Of a DNA stretch of 64,000 bases, positions 50,922 to 61,146 are shown one piece after another (position 1 is the stretch's first letter; every line of letters begins with the position of its first letter). Source of the DNA: Algoriphagus sediminis (GTDB lineage Bacteria > Bacteroidota > Bacteroidia > Cytophagales > Cyclobacteriaceae); NCBI RefSeq assembly GCF_030403435.1, contig NZ_JAUEPH010000005.1, positions 186,001 through 250,000 of the forward strand, written 5' to 3'. Both the position numbers and the translations under genes were made by a program. The notes under the pieces were generated by a model. That model was not told where the DNA came from, made no database searches, and saw nothing but the letters and a program-made list of their open reading frames with translations.

Positions 50922-51599
50922 TTAGTGTTTCCAGGCTCGGGTCATTTCTTTTTTACCTGGGGGTCCTGGTAGTTTTTCAACTTCAAAACCTACTTCTTTG
51001 AGGTCTCGTCTGAGTTGGCCGGTGGCGCAATAGGTGGTTAAAACTGCACCTGGTCGCATTTGGTCATAGATCTTTTGGAAAAGGTGTTTTTCCCACATCT
51101 CTGGCTGTTTTTTAGGAGCAAATGCATCATAAAAAACCACATCCATTGGGTAGAGTTGAACTTCCTCTAAGGTGGTTTGATCCTTTTTGAAATTGAAATA
51201 CTCGGTCAGTACTTTTCCCTCATTCCATGGGTTCCTGTGGATTTGCTGAAACTGCGGTTTGTAATGAATGATGTTGCCATCCATTTCCGTGTAATTCAGT
51301 TTAGAATACACTTCTTCCTCCAGAGGAAAGGGCTCGATGGTGTGATAAAGCATTGGAATCTGGTTTTGCTCTGCCCAAACCAAACTGAGCCATGCATTCA
51401 AACCTGTTCCAAAGCCTACTTCAAAAACTCGAATGGGTCTTCTCCCTGGATTTTCAGCAAGCCATGAGTCCAGCCCATAAAGCATAAAAACGTGAATGGA
51501 TTCCTTAAAGGCACCATGGAAACTGTGGTAGGTTTCTTTTAATTCCTCATGGTATAGAGAGTGTGATCCGTCTTCGGTGGTGATAATTTTTACGCTCAT
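50922..51599 (-). CDS. mnmD: tRNA 5-methylaminomethyl-2-thiouridine methyltransferase MnmD
   Basis: 225-residue SAM methyltransferase corresponding to the N-terminal domain of MnmC, finishing the wobble modification of tRNA. Motifs: IRVFEVGFGTGLNAWLSLV, YHTIEPFPLE, DVVFYDAFAPKKQPEMW and VLTTYCATGQLRRDLKEVGF. The oxidase domain of MnmC is absent, as expected for the single-domain form. 2 bases after ispF. Confidence 0.9.
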   Translation of the reverse strand: MSVKIITTEDGSHSLYHEELKETYHSFHGAFKESIHVFMLYGLDSWLAENPGRRPIRVFEVGFGTGLNAWLSLVWAEQNQIPMLYHTIEPFPLEEEVYSKLNYTEMDGNIIHYKPQFQQIHRNPWNEGKVLTEYFNFKKDQTTLEEVQLYPMDVVFYDAFAPKKQPEMWEKHLFQKIYDQMRPGAVLTTYCATGQLRRDLKEVGFEVEKLPGPPGKKEMTRAWKH

Positions 51600-51601
51600 G
51601 T

Positions 51602-52084
51602 TTATCCTTTATAAATGAGTGCTGCGCAATAGGCCGACACGCCCTCTTCTCGACCCACAAACCCTAATCTTTCCGTAGTGGTAGCTTTGATGGATATGTC
51701 TTCTTCTGCTACATTCATTACTTCACTGAGGCACTTTTTCATGGCAGGAATGTGAGGATTAATCTTTGGTTTTTGAAGGCAGATCGTGGTATCGATATTT
51801 CCTATTTCATATCCCTCTTTTCTAACCAAGTCCATCACTTCCTTCAAAAGAATTTTACTGTCGATTCCCTTGAATTTCGGATCCTGGTCTGAAAAGTGAT
51901 AACCTATGTCACGCATATTTGCTGCACCAAGAACAGCATCACAAATGACATGAATCAATACATCTGCATCCGAATGCCCTACAGCACCCAAATGATAGTC
52001 CAGTTTAATTCCACCCAACCAGAATTCATTTTCCGGCTGCAATTGATGGACATCATATCCAAAGCCAATTCTAAACTTTTGCAT
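51602..52084 (-). CDS. ispF: 2-C-methyl-D-erythritol 2,4-cyclodiphosphate synthase
   Basis: Fifth step of the MEP isoprenoid pathway; 160 residues, forming a trimer with zinc. GFGYDVHQL, LGAVGHSDADVLIHVICDAV and FSDQDPKFKGIDSKILL with the metal ligands are complete. Start MQKFRIGF overlaps the M16 gene by 14 bases. Confidence 0.97.
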   Translation of the reverse strand: MQKFRIGFGYDVHQLQPENEFWLGGIKLDYHLGAVGHSDADVLIHVICDAVLGAANMRDIGYHFSDQDPKFKGIDSKILLKEVMDLVRKEGYEIGNIDTTICLQKPKINPHIPAMKKCLSEVMNVAEEDISIKATTTERLGFVGREEGVSAYCAALIYKG

Positions 52085-53327
52085 TTTTTTCAGATTCGTA
52101 GTAAAGGACGGAAGACTGATCTTCCTTTAATAATTTATGAGCCCAATCCATTATTTGAGAGCTAGGGATTTGGGATTTTTTGTCAAATTCTTCAAAGTAA
52201 CCAGCCGGATCGCCGAGAAAAGCATGGTAAGCCAAGCTCATAGCCCGATTCAAAAGTTGAATTCCTTCATAGGTTTTTATGGCTTCATTTTGGTTCTTGA
52301 TTTTCTGTAAATCATGATGGGTAATTCCCTCGGTTAAGAATTCGGATATCAACTTATCAATTTCCACTTCACCTTCTTTTGCCGACACACCTTCTTCCAT
52401 TTTTCCTGAGAAGATCAAGAGTGATGGGTCATAGGAGCCCAAAACATAGGCACCCGCAGAGGCAAATTTATCCCCATTTTTAACAAGTTGAGTTTGAACT
52501 TTCGAGGAATTCCCAAACCCAAGATAATCAGTGATAAGGTCTGCTTCCAGGTATCCAGGTTCCATACGTCCTGGCATTTTAAAGCCTTTATAGAGAGCGT
52601 CGGTAGGAACGTTTTTTACAATGCTTTCTGATCTTTTTTCAGTCTGATTTTCTTCTATAAAAATCTCAGCTCTGTTCCCGCTATAGCTTGGAATATCACC
52701 AAACCACTTTTCCACCATGACTTTGACCTGAACCGGTTCCACGTTTCCAGCAATTACCAAAATAGCATTGTCCGGTGAATAATGAGCTGTATAGAATTCC
52801 TCTACATCATTCCTTTTATACTCTTCGATATCTTGGATTTTTTCGCCGATGGTTGGCCATCGATAGGGATGATTTTTGAAAGCCAGATTCCTCAGGTGAT
52901 GAAATACTTCCCCATAGGGCTGATTTAGATATCGTTGTTTAAACTCTTCAATCACTACCTTCCTCTGTGTTTCGATTGTTTTTTCGGTAAGCTGTAGCTG
53001 AAACATTCTATCAGACTCCAGCCAGAGTGCGGTTTCGAGATTTGTGGCCGGGAGAGAAATATAATAATTGGTAATATCAGGGCTGGTGAATGCATTACAA
53101 GTTCCTCCCACTCGATCTAATTCCCGATCAAACAGTGGAATATTTTTCGATCCCCCAAACATCAGGTGCTCAAAAAAATGGGCAAGCCCGGTCTTTCCTG
53201 AGATCTCATTCCTTGAGCCTACCTTATATAATAAATTCACCACCGCCATTTGGCTGCCGTGGTCTTCATGGACGATGAGCTCTAGTCCATTTGGTAGAAA
53301 AGTTCTTTGGTAGTTCAGTTTATTCAT
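52071..53327 (-). CDS. M16-family metallopeptidase (insulinase-like)
   Basis: 418-residue zinc peptidase with HFFEHLMFGG (HxxEH) near residue 45 and downstream Glu region ETQRKVVIEEFKQ. Contains the usual two half-domains (second: ALYKGFKMPGRMEPGYLEAD). No signal peptide was apparent, so the cell location is uncertain. Its stop overlaps ispF. Bacteroidota M16 proteins are often paired; only one is seen here. Confidence 0.88.
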   Translation of the reverse strand: MNKLNYQRTFLPNGLELIVHEDHGSQMAVVNLLYKVGSRNEISGKTGLAHFFEHLMFGGSKNIPLFDRELDRVGGTCNAFTSPDITNYYISLPATNLETALWLESDRMFQLQLTEKTIETQRKVVIEEFKQRYLNQPYGEVFHHLRNLAFKNHPYRWPTIGEKIQDIEEYKRNDVEEFYTAHYSPDNAILVIAGNVEPVQVKVMVEKWFGDIPSYSGNRAEIFIEENQTEKRSESIVKNVPTDALYKGFKMPGRMEPGYLEADLITDYLGFGNSSKVQTQLVKNGDKFASAGAYVLGSYDPSLLIFSGKMEEGVSAKEGEVEIDKLISEFLTEGITHHDLQKIKNQNEAIKTYEGIQLLNRAMSLAYHAFLGDPAGYFEEFDKKSQIPSSQIMDWAHKLLKEDQSSVLYYESEKNAKV

Positions 53328-53337
53328 TTGCCGGAGG

Positions 53338-53345
53338 CAAAGCTA
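53338..53345 (-). promoter_or_regulatory. -7 promoter element close to the M16 gene start
   Basis: TAGCTTTG on the minus strand ends 10 bases before the ATG at 53327, implying a leader of only a few bases. A TTG lies only 14 bases further upstream. Confidence 0.4.
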
Positions 53346-53502
53346 GGTGATTTGCTTTTCAATGACTAGTAAACAGAATTTAAGTGGGATTTTGTTTCAG
53401 TCTGACACAAGTAAGTGCCTTTGATGTAAGGCTTGGAGATAATTCCACAAAAAATAAGACCTTTGGCTTTATATTTAAATGCTGAAAATCCAAGTAAGGA
53501 AA

Positions 53503-55062
53503 ATGAAAAAGACGGGTATAGACCTAAAGGACACGAATCAGTTTTCTCAATTTTTCCTAGATTATCTTGAAGGGAAAGAAGAATTAAGAGAATTCTATAC
53601 CCACAGGCCCGAGTTAGGATCATTCAAGGAGGCCATCGAAAACAAGACTTTATCCCCGGAGTCCCGGGAAATTTTGCAGTCAGTTTTGCGCGAGCAATAT
53701 TCTGACCTAGAATTAGAAGATGCTGTTAAATCCAATATCGATGCATTAACTGACCCGAATACATTCACAGTAACCACAGGACATCAGCTTAATCTATTTA
53801 CCGGTCCACTTTATTTCGTTTACAAGATCGTGTCTACGATAAATCTCGCAAAGAAGCTTGAGCAGACTTTTCCAGAAAAGCGAATTGTTCCAGTTTACTG
53901 GATGGCTACTGAAGATCATGACTTTGACGAGATCAATTATTTCAAAATGGACGGAGAAAAGTACCAATGGAACTCTGATCAGCAGGGTGCCGTCGGTGAT
54001 TTTAAGCTTGATGCTTCCTTCAAGGCATTTCTAAAAGAAGTAAGTTTTGCCTCCCCTGTATTTCTTGATGCCTATAAGTCATCTAAGACCCTGGCGGAAG
54101 CGGTTCTGAAATATGTGAATTCCTTCTTTGGTGAATATGGACTCGTGGTCATTGATGCAGATAATGCCCAGCTAAAAGCCTCTTTTTCTGATGTGATTGT
54201 AAAAGATTTATTCGATCATACTCCTTTCCAAAAAGCGACCGAGACTAGTGAGAGGCTGGAGCAGCTTGGATATAAGAGTCAGATATTTCCCCGGGAGATC
54301 AACTTTTTCTATTTGGCCGAAGGCTGCAGGGAGAGAATCGAGAAGGTGGGGGATACTTTTAAGGTTCTGAATACCGATTTATCATTTTCAGAAGAGGAAA
54401 TGAAAAAGCTCATTTCGGATCATCCGGAGCGGTTTAGCCCAAATGTTGTGTTGAGGCCCTTGTATCAGGAGACTATTCTCCCAAACGTCGCATATCTTGG
54501 AGGTCCCGCTGAGGTGGTTTATTGGTTACAATTGAAAGAAGTTTTCCAGGAGTTTGAGACACCATTTCCGGTTTTACTGCCTAGAAACTTTGGACTTCTT
54601 CTTGAACCAAGGGTGGTAGAGAAGATAAAAGCTATAGGGTGGGAGTTTAAAGACATTTTTCAGGATTTGGAATCTTGGAAAGCTGAGTATGTAAGAACTC
54701 ATGCACAAGTAGAGCTGGATCTGGAAAATGAAAGGGTCAAGCTGGAAGAAATCTATGATGAAGCTGGGAAATCTGCTTCCAAATTAGAGAAGAGCCTGAT
54801 GGATGCTTTCCAGGCTGGTAAGGTGAGATCCCTTAAAATCCTCGATCAAATGAGTGCAAAATTAAGGAAGGCTGAAAAGAAGCGGCACGATGTTCTTTTC
54901 GATCGTGTAGAAGCCATTCGAGATTATGCTTATCCCGGAGGTTCACCTCAGGAAAGGGTAGTCAACATGCAGCAATTTTATCTGGCAAGGCCTGAATTAA
55001 TTGAGGAGATTATTGAGGCATTTGATCCCCTGGATTTTAAGATGTGGATTCTGGAACTTTGA
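53503..55062 (+). CDS. bshC: Bacillithiol biosynthesis cysteine-adding enzyme BshC
   Basis: Last step of bacillithiol synthesis, adding cysteine to the GlcN-malate product of BshB; 519 residues. Seen: TVTTGHQLNLFTGPLYFVYK, VYWMATEDHDFDEINYFKMD and ILPNVAYLGGPAEVVYWLQL, the last a strong family block, with a coiled coil near the C-terminus. I chose the ATG at 53503 (MKKTGIDLKDTNQF); an earlier ATG at 53479 would add eight residues. Its stop codon shares one base with the next gene's ATG. Confidence 0.93.
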   Translation: MKKTGIDLKDTNQFSQFFLDYLEGKEELREFYTHRPELGSFKEAIENKTLSPESREILQSVLREQYSDLELEDAVKSNIDALTDPNTFTVTTGHQLNLFTGPLYFVYKIVSTINLAKKLEQTFPEKRIVPVYWMATEDHDFDEINYFKMDGEKYQWNSDQQGAVGDFKLDASFKAFLKEVSFASPVFLDAYKSSKTLAEAVLKYVNSFFGEYGLVVIDADNAQLKASFSDVIVKDLFDHTPFQKATETSERLEQLGYKSQIFPREINFFYLAEGCRERIEKVGDTFKVLNTDLSFSEEEMKKLISDHPERFSPNVVLRPLYQETILPNVAYLGGPAEVVYWLQLKEVFQEFETPFPVLLPRNFGLLLEPRVVEKIKAIGWEFKDIFQDLESWKAEYVRTHAQVELDLENERVKLEEIYDEAGKSASKLEKSLMDAFQAGKVRSLKILDQMSAKLRKAEKKRHDVLFDRVEAIRDYAYPGGSPQERVVNMQQFYLARPELIEEIIEAFDPLDFKMWILEL

Positions 55063-55634
55063 TGGAGAGCAAGGACACCCTTAGAAAAAAATACAAGGCA
55101 TTACGAAAATCACTTTCTGAATCAGATATCAAAAAAGAGTCTGAGAGGATTAAAGGCCATTTTTTTAGTTTTCTGGATTCGAAATCTCAGACATGCCATA
55201 TACACACCTTTTTACCGATTGAAAGGTTAAATGAAGTGGATACCCTTTGTTTTTTGGACGGAATCTGGGAAAGGGGACATGTTATCTATACCGGATTGCT
55301 AGATTCGGAAAAAAAGGAAATGAAGACGTTGCGCTTAGTCAAAGGCTCGAAGTTTGAGGCAGGAGAATATGGGATACCAGTTCCGAAGAAAACGGAAATT
55401 GCTGACTGGAGAAAAATAGACCTGGTGCTCATTCCACTTTTGGCTTGGGACCAAAGCGGAAATAGAATTGGCTATGGTAAGGGGTACTACGACAAGTTCC
55501 TAGCGAATCTGAGTGAAGGTGTAGAAAGAATCGGCCTAAGCTTTTTTCCCCCAGAGGAAAATCTACCTTCAGAACCTCATGATGTTAAGCTCACACATGT
55601 GATTACTGGAGAGGGCTTAACGAATATTAGGTAA
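55062..55634 (+). CDS. 5-formyltetrahydrofolate cyclo-ligase
   Basis: Converts 5-formyl-THF to 5,10-methenyl-THF with ATP; 190 residues. The family signature DLVLIPLLAWDQSGNRIGYG followed by KGYYDKFL is complete, and N-terminal KDTLRKKYKALRKSLS is typical. It begins on the last base of the bshC stop, so translation is likely coupled. A 612-base gene-free region follows. Confidence 0.93.
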   Translation: MESKDTLRKKYKALRKSLSESDIKKESERIKGHFFSFLDSKSQTCHIHTFLPIERLNEVDTLCFLDGIWERGHVIYTGLLDSEKKEMKTLRLVKGSKFEAGEYGIPVPKKTEIADWRKIDLVLIPLLAWDQSGNRIGYGKGYYDKFLANLSEGVERIGLSFFPPEENLPSEPHDVKLTHVITGEGLTNIR

Positions 55635-56246
55635 TTTAAGTCAACCCCAACTTTTATAAAATTTTACAAAAATTTCCGAATTCATTAAGAATTTGAAGCC
55701 TAGAATTTAGAATTCATCCATTATTTCTAAAAAAACTCGAGTTTTTTAACCCATGTGAAAAAAAATAAAAAAAAAATCGGGTGAATTTCTCCGAGATTAT
55801 CGACCCTCCGAATAAAATTTTTTTAAACTGTAATTAATGATTCTAAAGCCACTAAAATAAAATATCAGGAATTTAAAATTTGGATTTTAAGGAATATTCA
55901 AAAGGTTCTTTTTTTTTATTTTTATCAAATTTAAAGAAACCCCAAATATTGTTTCGAATAGGTTAAAAAACCTTTAATTCTGAGCTAATTTTTTCACATT
56001 ATCATCATTTTACCAAAGAATCAATTTTTTCAACCGCTCGCCCTGATAATTCACCGTTAAACAGTAGATGACTCAATTAATTTATCTTTAACCATAAAAC
56101 ACGTACCTAAAAGGTAAAAAAAAGACATTTTTATAAATAAAAGATGAAAAAATTATCTAAAACCATGTTAAAAATTGTTATTTGATCAATTTTGATATTC
56201 AGCTCAAATAATTTTTCTTTGGATAATCAACTAAACTTAAAACCTT
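55635..56246. other. AT-rich gene-free region upstream of susC
   Basis: 612 bases with no credible open frame in either direction. It contains many A and T runs, an 18-base perfect palindrome at 55730-55747, and a near-promoter TATCTTTA (56083-56090) that differs at one base from the -7 consensus. Likely holds the 3' end of the bshC operon and the susC leader; no sigma or anti-sigma gene lies here. Confidence 0.5.
55730..55747. repeat. Perfect 18-base palindrome
   Basis: Six A, CTCGAG, six T: identical on both strands. It is 95 bases after the cyclo-ligase stop and about 500 bases before susC. Could be a weak terminator, an operator or chance in AT-rich DNA. Confidence 0.6.
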
Positions 56247-59200
56247 ATGAGAAAAGCTTTACTCTATGTTGTTGCGCTTTTCACCATGACACTGAGTTAT
56301 CAGGTGTCGGCGCAGCAACGGGTGGTTACCGGTACGGTAATCTCCGAGGAAGATGGACTAGGTTTGCCAGGTGCAACGGTCCTCGTTAAGGGTACAACAG
56401 TGGGAACAACTACCGATTTGGACGGTAATTATTCCATTAATGTACCTGACGGGTCGGATGTGCTGATTTTCTCTTTTGTTGGTCTTCAGACCGCGGAAGA
56501 GGCGATTGGTAACCGAACTGTAATTAATGTAACTCTCATGACCGACGCTTCACAACTATCCGAAGTGGTAGTAACAGCGATCGGAATCGAGAGAGAAAAG
56601 AAGGCTTTGGGCTACGGTGTTACCTCTGTAGGTAACGAGCAGCTCGAAAATAGGCCTGAAGGAGATGTGGCAAGAGTGCTACAAGGAAAAGTTCCAGGAG
56701 TGAATATTACTTCCACCAATGGTATGTCTGGATCAGGTACCAACATGGTAATTAGAGGTTATTCTTCTGCTACTGGTTCTAACCAGCCACTTTTCGTAGT
56801 GGACGGTGTTCCTTTTAACACTAGCACAAACGCTCAAAACGGGTTCACCCGAGGTGGCGCTACTACATCTTCAAGATTCCTTGATATTGATCCAAACAAT
56901 ATTGAGAGCATGTCTGTATTGAAGGGTCTTTCAGCAACAGTTCTTTATGGTGATCAAGGTAGAAATGGTGTAATTTTGATTACTACCAAGTCTGGATCAT
57001 CTAAAAGAAAAGCGGCTGAGGTAACTATCAATCAGTCTATTTTTACCAATGAGGCGGCTTCTTTGCCAACTTATGGTCAGGTCTATGGTAATGGTTTCCA
57101 ACAGGCGCCAGGTTTGTTCTTCTCTAATTTCGGCCCAAGGTTGGATGAAGGAAGAACGATTAACCATCCATATGCAGTTTCTGGTGTAGCTTACGTTAGA
57201 GAAGCTTTCCCTGAATTTTGGGTAGATGGAATCGTAGGGGGTACTCCTGTTCAGTATGACTATAAGGCATATCCAGACGTTTCTGAGGTATTCTTCAAAA
57301 CTGGTTTGATCAGTAATACATCTGTGCAAATCGCAGGTGGATCAGACAGAACTGGTTATTCTGCAAGCTTTGGTTACACAGACGAAGAAGGATTCGTAAT
57401 TGGTAACGAGCTTAAGAAGTATAACTTTGGTTTGGGTGTGAACTCTGCAGTAACAGATAAGCTTTCTGTTAACTCTTCTTTCACCTTTGCCATTACAGAT
57501 CTTGAGTCGCCACCTGTTAACGCGGCATTTGGTTCTGGAGCTAGTGGTGGTGTTCCTTCTGTATTTGCAGAAGTGCTATTTACACCACGTTCTATTGATT
57601 TAGGAGGTCTGCCTTTTGAAGATCCAGTTACCAAAAGACCTACCTATTACAGAAATAATAATGGTATTCTAAACCCAAATTGGTTAGTGAGATACTATAA
57701 GAACACTTCTGATGTTCAGAGATTCTTCAATTCTACGTCGTTGATTTACGATTTTAATGATGATTTCTCTTTGACTTACAGAATAGGCCTGGATACTTAT
57801 ACCGAAACTCAAGAGACAAAGTATAACAAAGGTCACTTGGGTGGATCTCAAGCTGTTCAGTCCGGTGTCTATACTACAATTAATATCAACAACACCATTT
57901 GGAATCAGGATTTAGTCTTGAACTGGAAGAAGCAGTTCTCCGATAATTTCGGAATGTCTGCCCTTCTTGGTGGTAACTCCAGATATGATTCTTATTCTCA
58001 AGCAGGTATTTCTTCTCAGGGACAATTGGCATTCGGGCTTTTCCGTCACCAAAACTTTGAGACTTCTGCTAGTAGAGATGCTATCGATGGAGGAAATCTA
58101 AACTTTACTCAGGAAGAAAGAAGAATGGGGGTTTATGCCAACGTAACGTTCGACTACTCTAACTTCCTATACTTGAACGTTTCGGCAAGAAATGACTGGA
58201 CATCAACTGTAGAGCCTGAGAATCGAAGAATTCTTTATCCTGGTGCTTCTGTTTCTTTCATTCCTAGTACAGCGTTCAACTGGAACTCAAATACAGTGAA
58301 TGACTTGAAACTGAGGTTAGGTTATGGTACTTCTGCTGGTTTCCCAAGACCATATAGAACCAGAAACATTCTTAATCAGACAGCGCGTGCATTTGATGTG
58401 GATGGAACAGTTACCCAAACTCATGCAGTGTCAAACACCTTGGGTAATCCTAACTTGAAGCCAGAGCTTCATGAGGAAATCGAATTTGGTATTGAAGCAG
58501 TAATGTTCAATAATAAATTAAGATTCGATCTCTCCTTATATGAGAAGAATACAAATGATTTGATCACTCAATCCCCAATTGACCCAGCGACAGGATTTAC
58601 CTCAACTGCGATCAACATTGGTAAGATTAGAAACAGAGGTATCGAATTCCAAGCTACTGTAACTCCAATTTCTACGGCCTCAGGCTTTACCTGGAACTCT
58701 ACTGTAAACTGGAGTATGTACAGAACTGAGACTATTGAGCTTGGAGCTGGTCTGGATCAAATTGTGGTAGCTGGTTTCACTAACTTAGGAAACTTCGCTG
58801 TACCAGGAGAGCCATTTAACGTAATCAAGGGTATTGGTTTCGAGAGAGATGAGCAAACTGGTGAACCAATCGTATTGGCGAATGGTCTTTATAAGCCATC
58901 AGCTGACCTTGTAACCCTAGGTGATCCTAACCCAAGATGGAATGGATCCTGGATTAACTCCTTCAGCTGGAAAGGTTTCACTTTGAATGCAATGCTTGAG
59001 TACAGACATAAGGGAGCAATCTTCTCGAATACAGTTACTGCAACTCTCGCAAGAGGGGTAACAAAAGATCCAGTTGTGGATAGAGAGCTAACTTTCATCA
59101 TGCCAGGCGTGAAGGAAGATGGAACTCCAAACGACATCCAGATTACAGCATCTAATTATTTCTTTGCTGGATATCAGGGAGCAACAGATGAGCCAAACGT

Positions 59201-59462
59201 TTTTGACGGTTCTATGATCAGACTAAGAGAACTTTCTTTGGGTTATGAATTGCCAACTAATCTAATGGCAAAGACTCCATTCAAGAGAGCCTCTATTGCA
59301 GTGAGTGGTACCAACCTTTGGTTCAATGCACTTAATTTCCCTCCAAACATGAATTATGATGTGGATGTGTTGGGAACTGGTGTTGGTAACGGTCTTGGTT
59401 TCGACTTTGTGACTGGTCCAAGCTCCAGAAGATTTGGTGGAACGGTAACGCTTACTTTCTAA
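56247..59462 (+). CDS. SusC/RagA-family TonB-dependent outer membrane receptor
   Basis: 1071-residue importer that couples with a SusD lipoprotein. Signal peptide (KALLYVVALFTMTLSYQVSAQ), carboxypeptidase-regulatory-like domain (about 26-110, with DGLGLPGATVLVKGTTVGTT), TonB box region SEVVVTAIG, plug (about 120-240, PGVNITSTNGMSG, VIRGYSS, PLFVVDGVPF), and the C-terminal barrel ending RFGGTVTLTF. The substrate (glycan, peptide or other) is not readable from sequence. Codon use looks more selective than in neighbours, which may mean high expression. Confidence 0.95.
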   Translation: MRKALLYVVALFTMTLSYQVSAQQRVVTGTVISEEDGLGLPGATVLVKGTTVGTTTDLDGNYSINVPDGSDVLIFSFVGLQTAEEAIGNRTVINVTLMTDASQLSEVVVTAIGIEREKKALGYGVTSVGNEQLENRPEGDVARVLQGKVPGVNITSTNGMSGSGTNMVIRGYSSATGSNQPLFVVDGVPFNTSTNAQNGFTRGGATTSSRFLDIDPNNIESMSVLKGLSATVLYGDQGRNGVILITTKSGSSKRKAAEVTINQSIFTNEAASLPTYGQVYGNGFQQAPGLFFSNFGPRLDEGRTINHPYAVSGVAYVREAFPEFWVDGIVGGTPVQYDYKAYPDVSEVFFKTGLISNTSVQIAGGSDRTGYSASFGYTDEEGFVIGNELKKYNFGLGVNSAVTDKLSVNSSFTFAITDLESPPVNAAFGSGASGGVPSVFAEVLFTPRSIDLGGLPFEDPVTKRPTYYRNNNGILNPNWLVRYYKNTSDVQRFFNSTSLIYDFNDDFSLTYRIGLDTYTETQETKYNKGHLGGSQAVQSGVYTTININNTIWNQDLVLNWKKQFSDNFGMSALLGGNSRYDSYSQAGISSQGQLAFGLFRHQNFETSASRDAIDGGNLNFTQEERRMGVYANVTFDYSNFLYLNVSARNDWTSTVEPENRRILYPGASVSFIPSTAFNWNSNTVNDLKLRLGYGTSAGFPRPYRTRNILNQTARAFDVDGTVTQTHAVSNTLGNPNLKPELHEEIEFGIEAVMFNNKLRFDLSLYEKNTNDLITQSPIDPATGFTSTAINIGKIRNRGIEFQATVTPISTASGFTWNSTVNWSMYRTETIELGAGLDQIVVAGFTNLGNFAVPGEPFNVIKGIGFERDEQTGEPIVLANGLYKPSADLVTLGDPNPRWNGSWINSFSWKGFTLNAMLEYRHKGAIFSNTVTATLARGVTKDPVVDRELTFIMPGVKEDGTPNDIQITASNYFFAGYQGATDEPNVFDGSMIRLRELSLGYELPTNLMAKTPFKRASIAVSGTNLWFNALNFPPNMNYDVDVLGTGVGNGLGFDFVTGPSSRRFGGTVTLTF

Positions 59463-59481
59463 TCCCCAAAACTGAAGAATA

Positions 59482-61128
59482 ATGAAAAGAAAAATATATA
59501 GCATAATGATTGCTGCAAGTATGGTTTTTGCAGCTTCATGTGACTTAGACTTGCAGGAAGATCCAAATGCAGTTAACGCAAGTACTGCAAACCCGGATTT
59601 CCTTTTGAATAGCATCCAGCTCGGTTATATCGGTTTATTCGATGCCATTGCTGACGACGGGATGAGATTGACAAGAATGATCAATCAGGGTAGTGCTCAG
59701 TATGAAGGAGCTTATACTCCAACTACTACTAATGGTTATTGGTCAAATTCTTATGCAGGTATCCTTGCCGATGTTGACTTCCTTTTGCCCCTCGCTGAAG
59801 AAGCTAATCTTCAGAGACATATGGGGATAGCGAAGACCATTCAGGCAATGGTTTTATTCCATCTAGTAGATTCTTATGGTGATGTGCCTTTTAGAGAGGC
59901 ACTTGATCCAAGTAATTTCTTCCCGAATGTTGATCCAGGGCAGCAGGTTTACTCTGATGCTTTAGCTCTCTTGAATGAGGCTGAAGGGCACTTTACTGCC
60001 GCAGAATCATCTGGTTCTCCAAATGATTATTTCTATGGAGGTAATTACACTAAGTGGGTAAGACTGGTAAATACAATGAAGTTGAGATATTACATCAATA
60101 CTAGACTTGTAAATCCATCTGAGTCTACTTCTGGAATCAATGCTCTAATCGCTGCAGATAATATGCTGAAAGCAGGAGATGACTTCGTTTTCCAGTTTGG
60201 TACAACAAGTGCTGACCCTGACTCTCGTCACCCTAGTTTTACAGGAACTTATGTGAGTGGTGGTGGAGACTATCAGTCTACTTACTACATGTGGCATCTT
60301 ACTGAAGCCAAAGGCTTTGATGATCCTAGAGTAAGATATTATATGTACCGTCAGACTACAGTGAATAGTACTGACCCCGACGAAATTGAGTGTATTGGTA
60401 CCATTCCGCCATCTCATTATCTTGTTGGGAATTTCATCTACTGTTTACCTGGTGAAAGAGGCTACTGGGGTAGAGATCACTTGAACCCAGATGGTATTCC
60501 ACCAGATGGTTTGAGAAGAACGGTTTGGGGAGTATATCCTGCTGGTGGTCGATTTGACGATGATTCAGCTGCCCCCGTAAATGATATCACCCTTGGTGCA
60601 CAGGGAGCTGGTATACAGCCGGTAATGTTAGCTTCCTATGTGGACTTCATGCTAGCTGAAGCAGCACTTTTCCTTGGTACTTCTGGTGATGCAGCTACAT
60701 ATCTTGAGTCTGGTATTCAGAAAAGTATGGATTATGTTCGTAGTTTCTCTACGTCTACTCCAGAAGCAGCAACCATCCAAGCTTTTACAGCAGATGATGC
60801 CTATGCGCAGCAAGTTGCAAATTACATTAACTATGTGAGCAATGAGTATTCTTCTGCAGCTTCTGATACCGACAGAATGAGAGTAATTGGTAGAGAATAT
60901 TGGTTGGCTCTTTATGGTAATGGTATAGAATCATTTAACATGTACAGAAGAACTGGACAGCCTGATAATATGCAGCCAGGTCTTCAGGCAAGTTTTGGTG
61001 ACTTCCCAAGATCATTCTTCTATCCATTAAACTATCTGACCACAAACAATAATGCGGTTCAGAAAGCGGATCAAACGGTGCAAGTGTTCTGGGATACAAA
61101 TCCTGCAGGTAATGCTTGGGTTTATTAA
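59482..61128 (+). CDS. SusD/RagB-like surface lipoprotein (SusD-like 2 type)
   Basis: 548 residues with lipobox FAASCDLDLQED near residue 20; the mature protein is helical, TPR-like, with FLLNSIQLGYIGLFDAIAD and YGDVPFREALDPSNFF. These match the nutrient-binding SusD-like 2 lipoproteins. It should cap the SusC barrel and help capture substrate. 19 bases after susC, 18 before the third gene. Confidence 0.92.
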   Translation: MKRKIYSIMIAASMVFAASCDLDLQEDPNAVNASTANPDFLLNSIQLGYIGLFDAIADDGMRLTRMINQGSAQYEGAYTPTTTNGYWSNSYAGILADVDFLLPLAEEANLQRHMGIAKTIQAMVLFHLVDSYGDVPFREALDPSNFFPNVDPGQQVYSDALALLNEAEGHFTAAESSGSPNDYFYGGNYTKWVRLVNTMKLRYYINTRLVNPSESTSGINALIAADNMLKAGDDFVFQFGTTSADPDSRHPSFTGTYVSGGGDYQSTYYMWHLTEAKGFDDPRVRYYMYRQTTVNSTDPDEIECIGTIPPSHYLVGNFIYCLPGERGYWGRDHLNPDGIPPDGLRRTVWGVYPAGGRFDDDSAAPVNDITLGAQGAGIQPVMLASYVDFMLAEAALFLGTSGDAATYLESGIQKSMDYVRSFSTSTPEAATIQAFTADDAYAQQVANYINYVSNEYSSAASDTDRMRVIGREYWLALYGNGIESFNMYRRTGQPDNMQPGLQASFGDFPRSFFYPLNYLTTNNNAVQKADQTVQVFWDTNPAGNAWVY

Positions 61129-61146
61129 TCAAAAAAAAGAGAAACT

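Noticed and set aside
56083-56090. TATCTTTA as the susC promoter.
   Set aside because: One mismatch from the -7 consensus and no TTG at -33; not strong enough to list as a promoter.
56997-57329. Antisense open frames within susC.
   Set aside because: Codon bias of susC leaves many open antisense frames; none has start signals or plausible composition.
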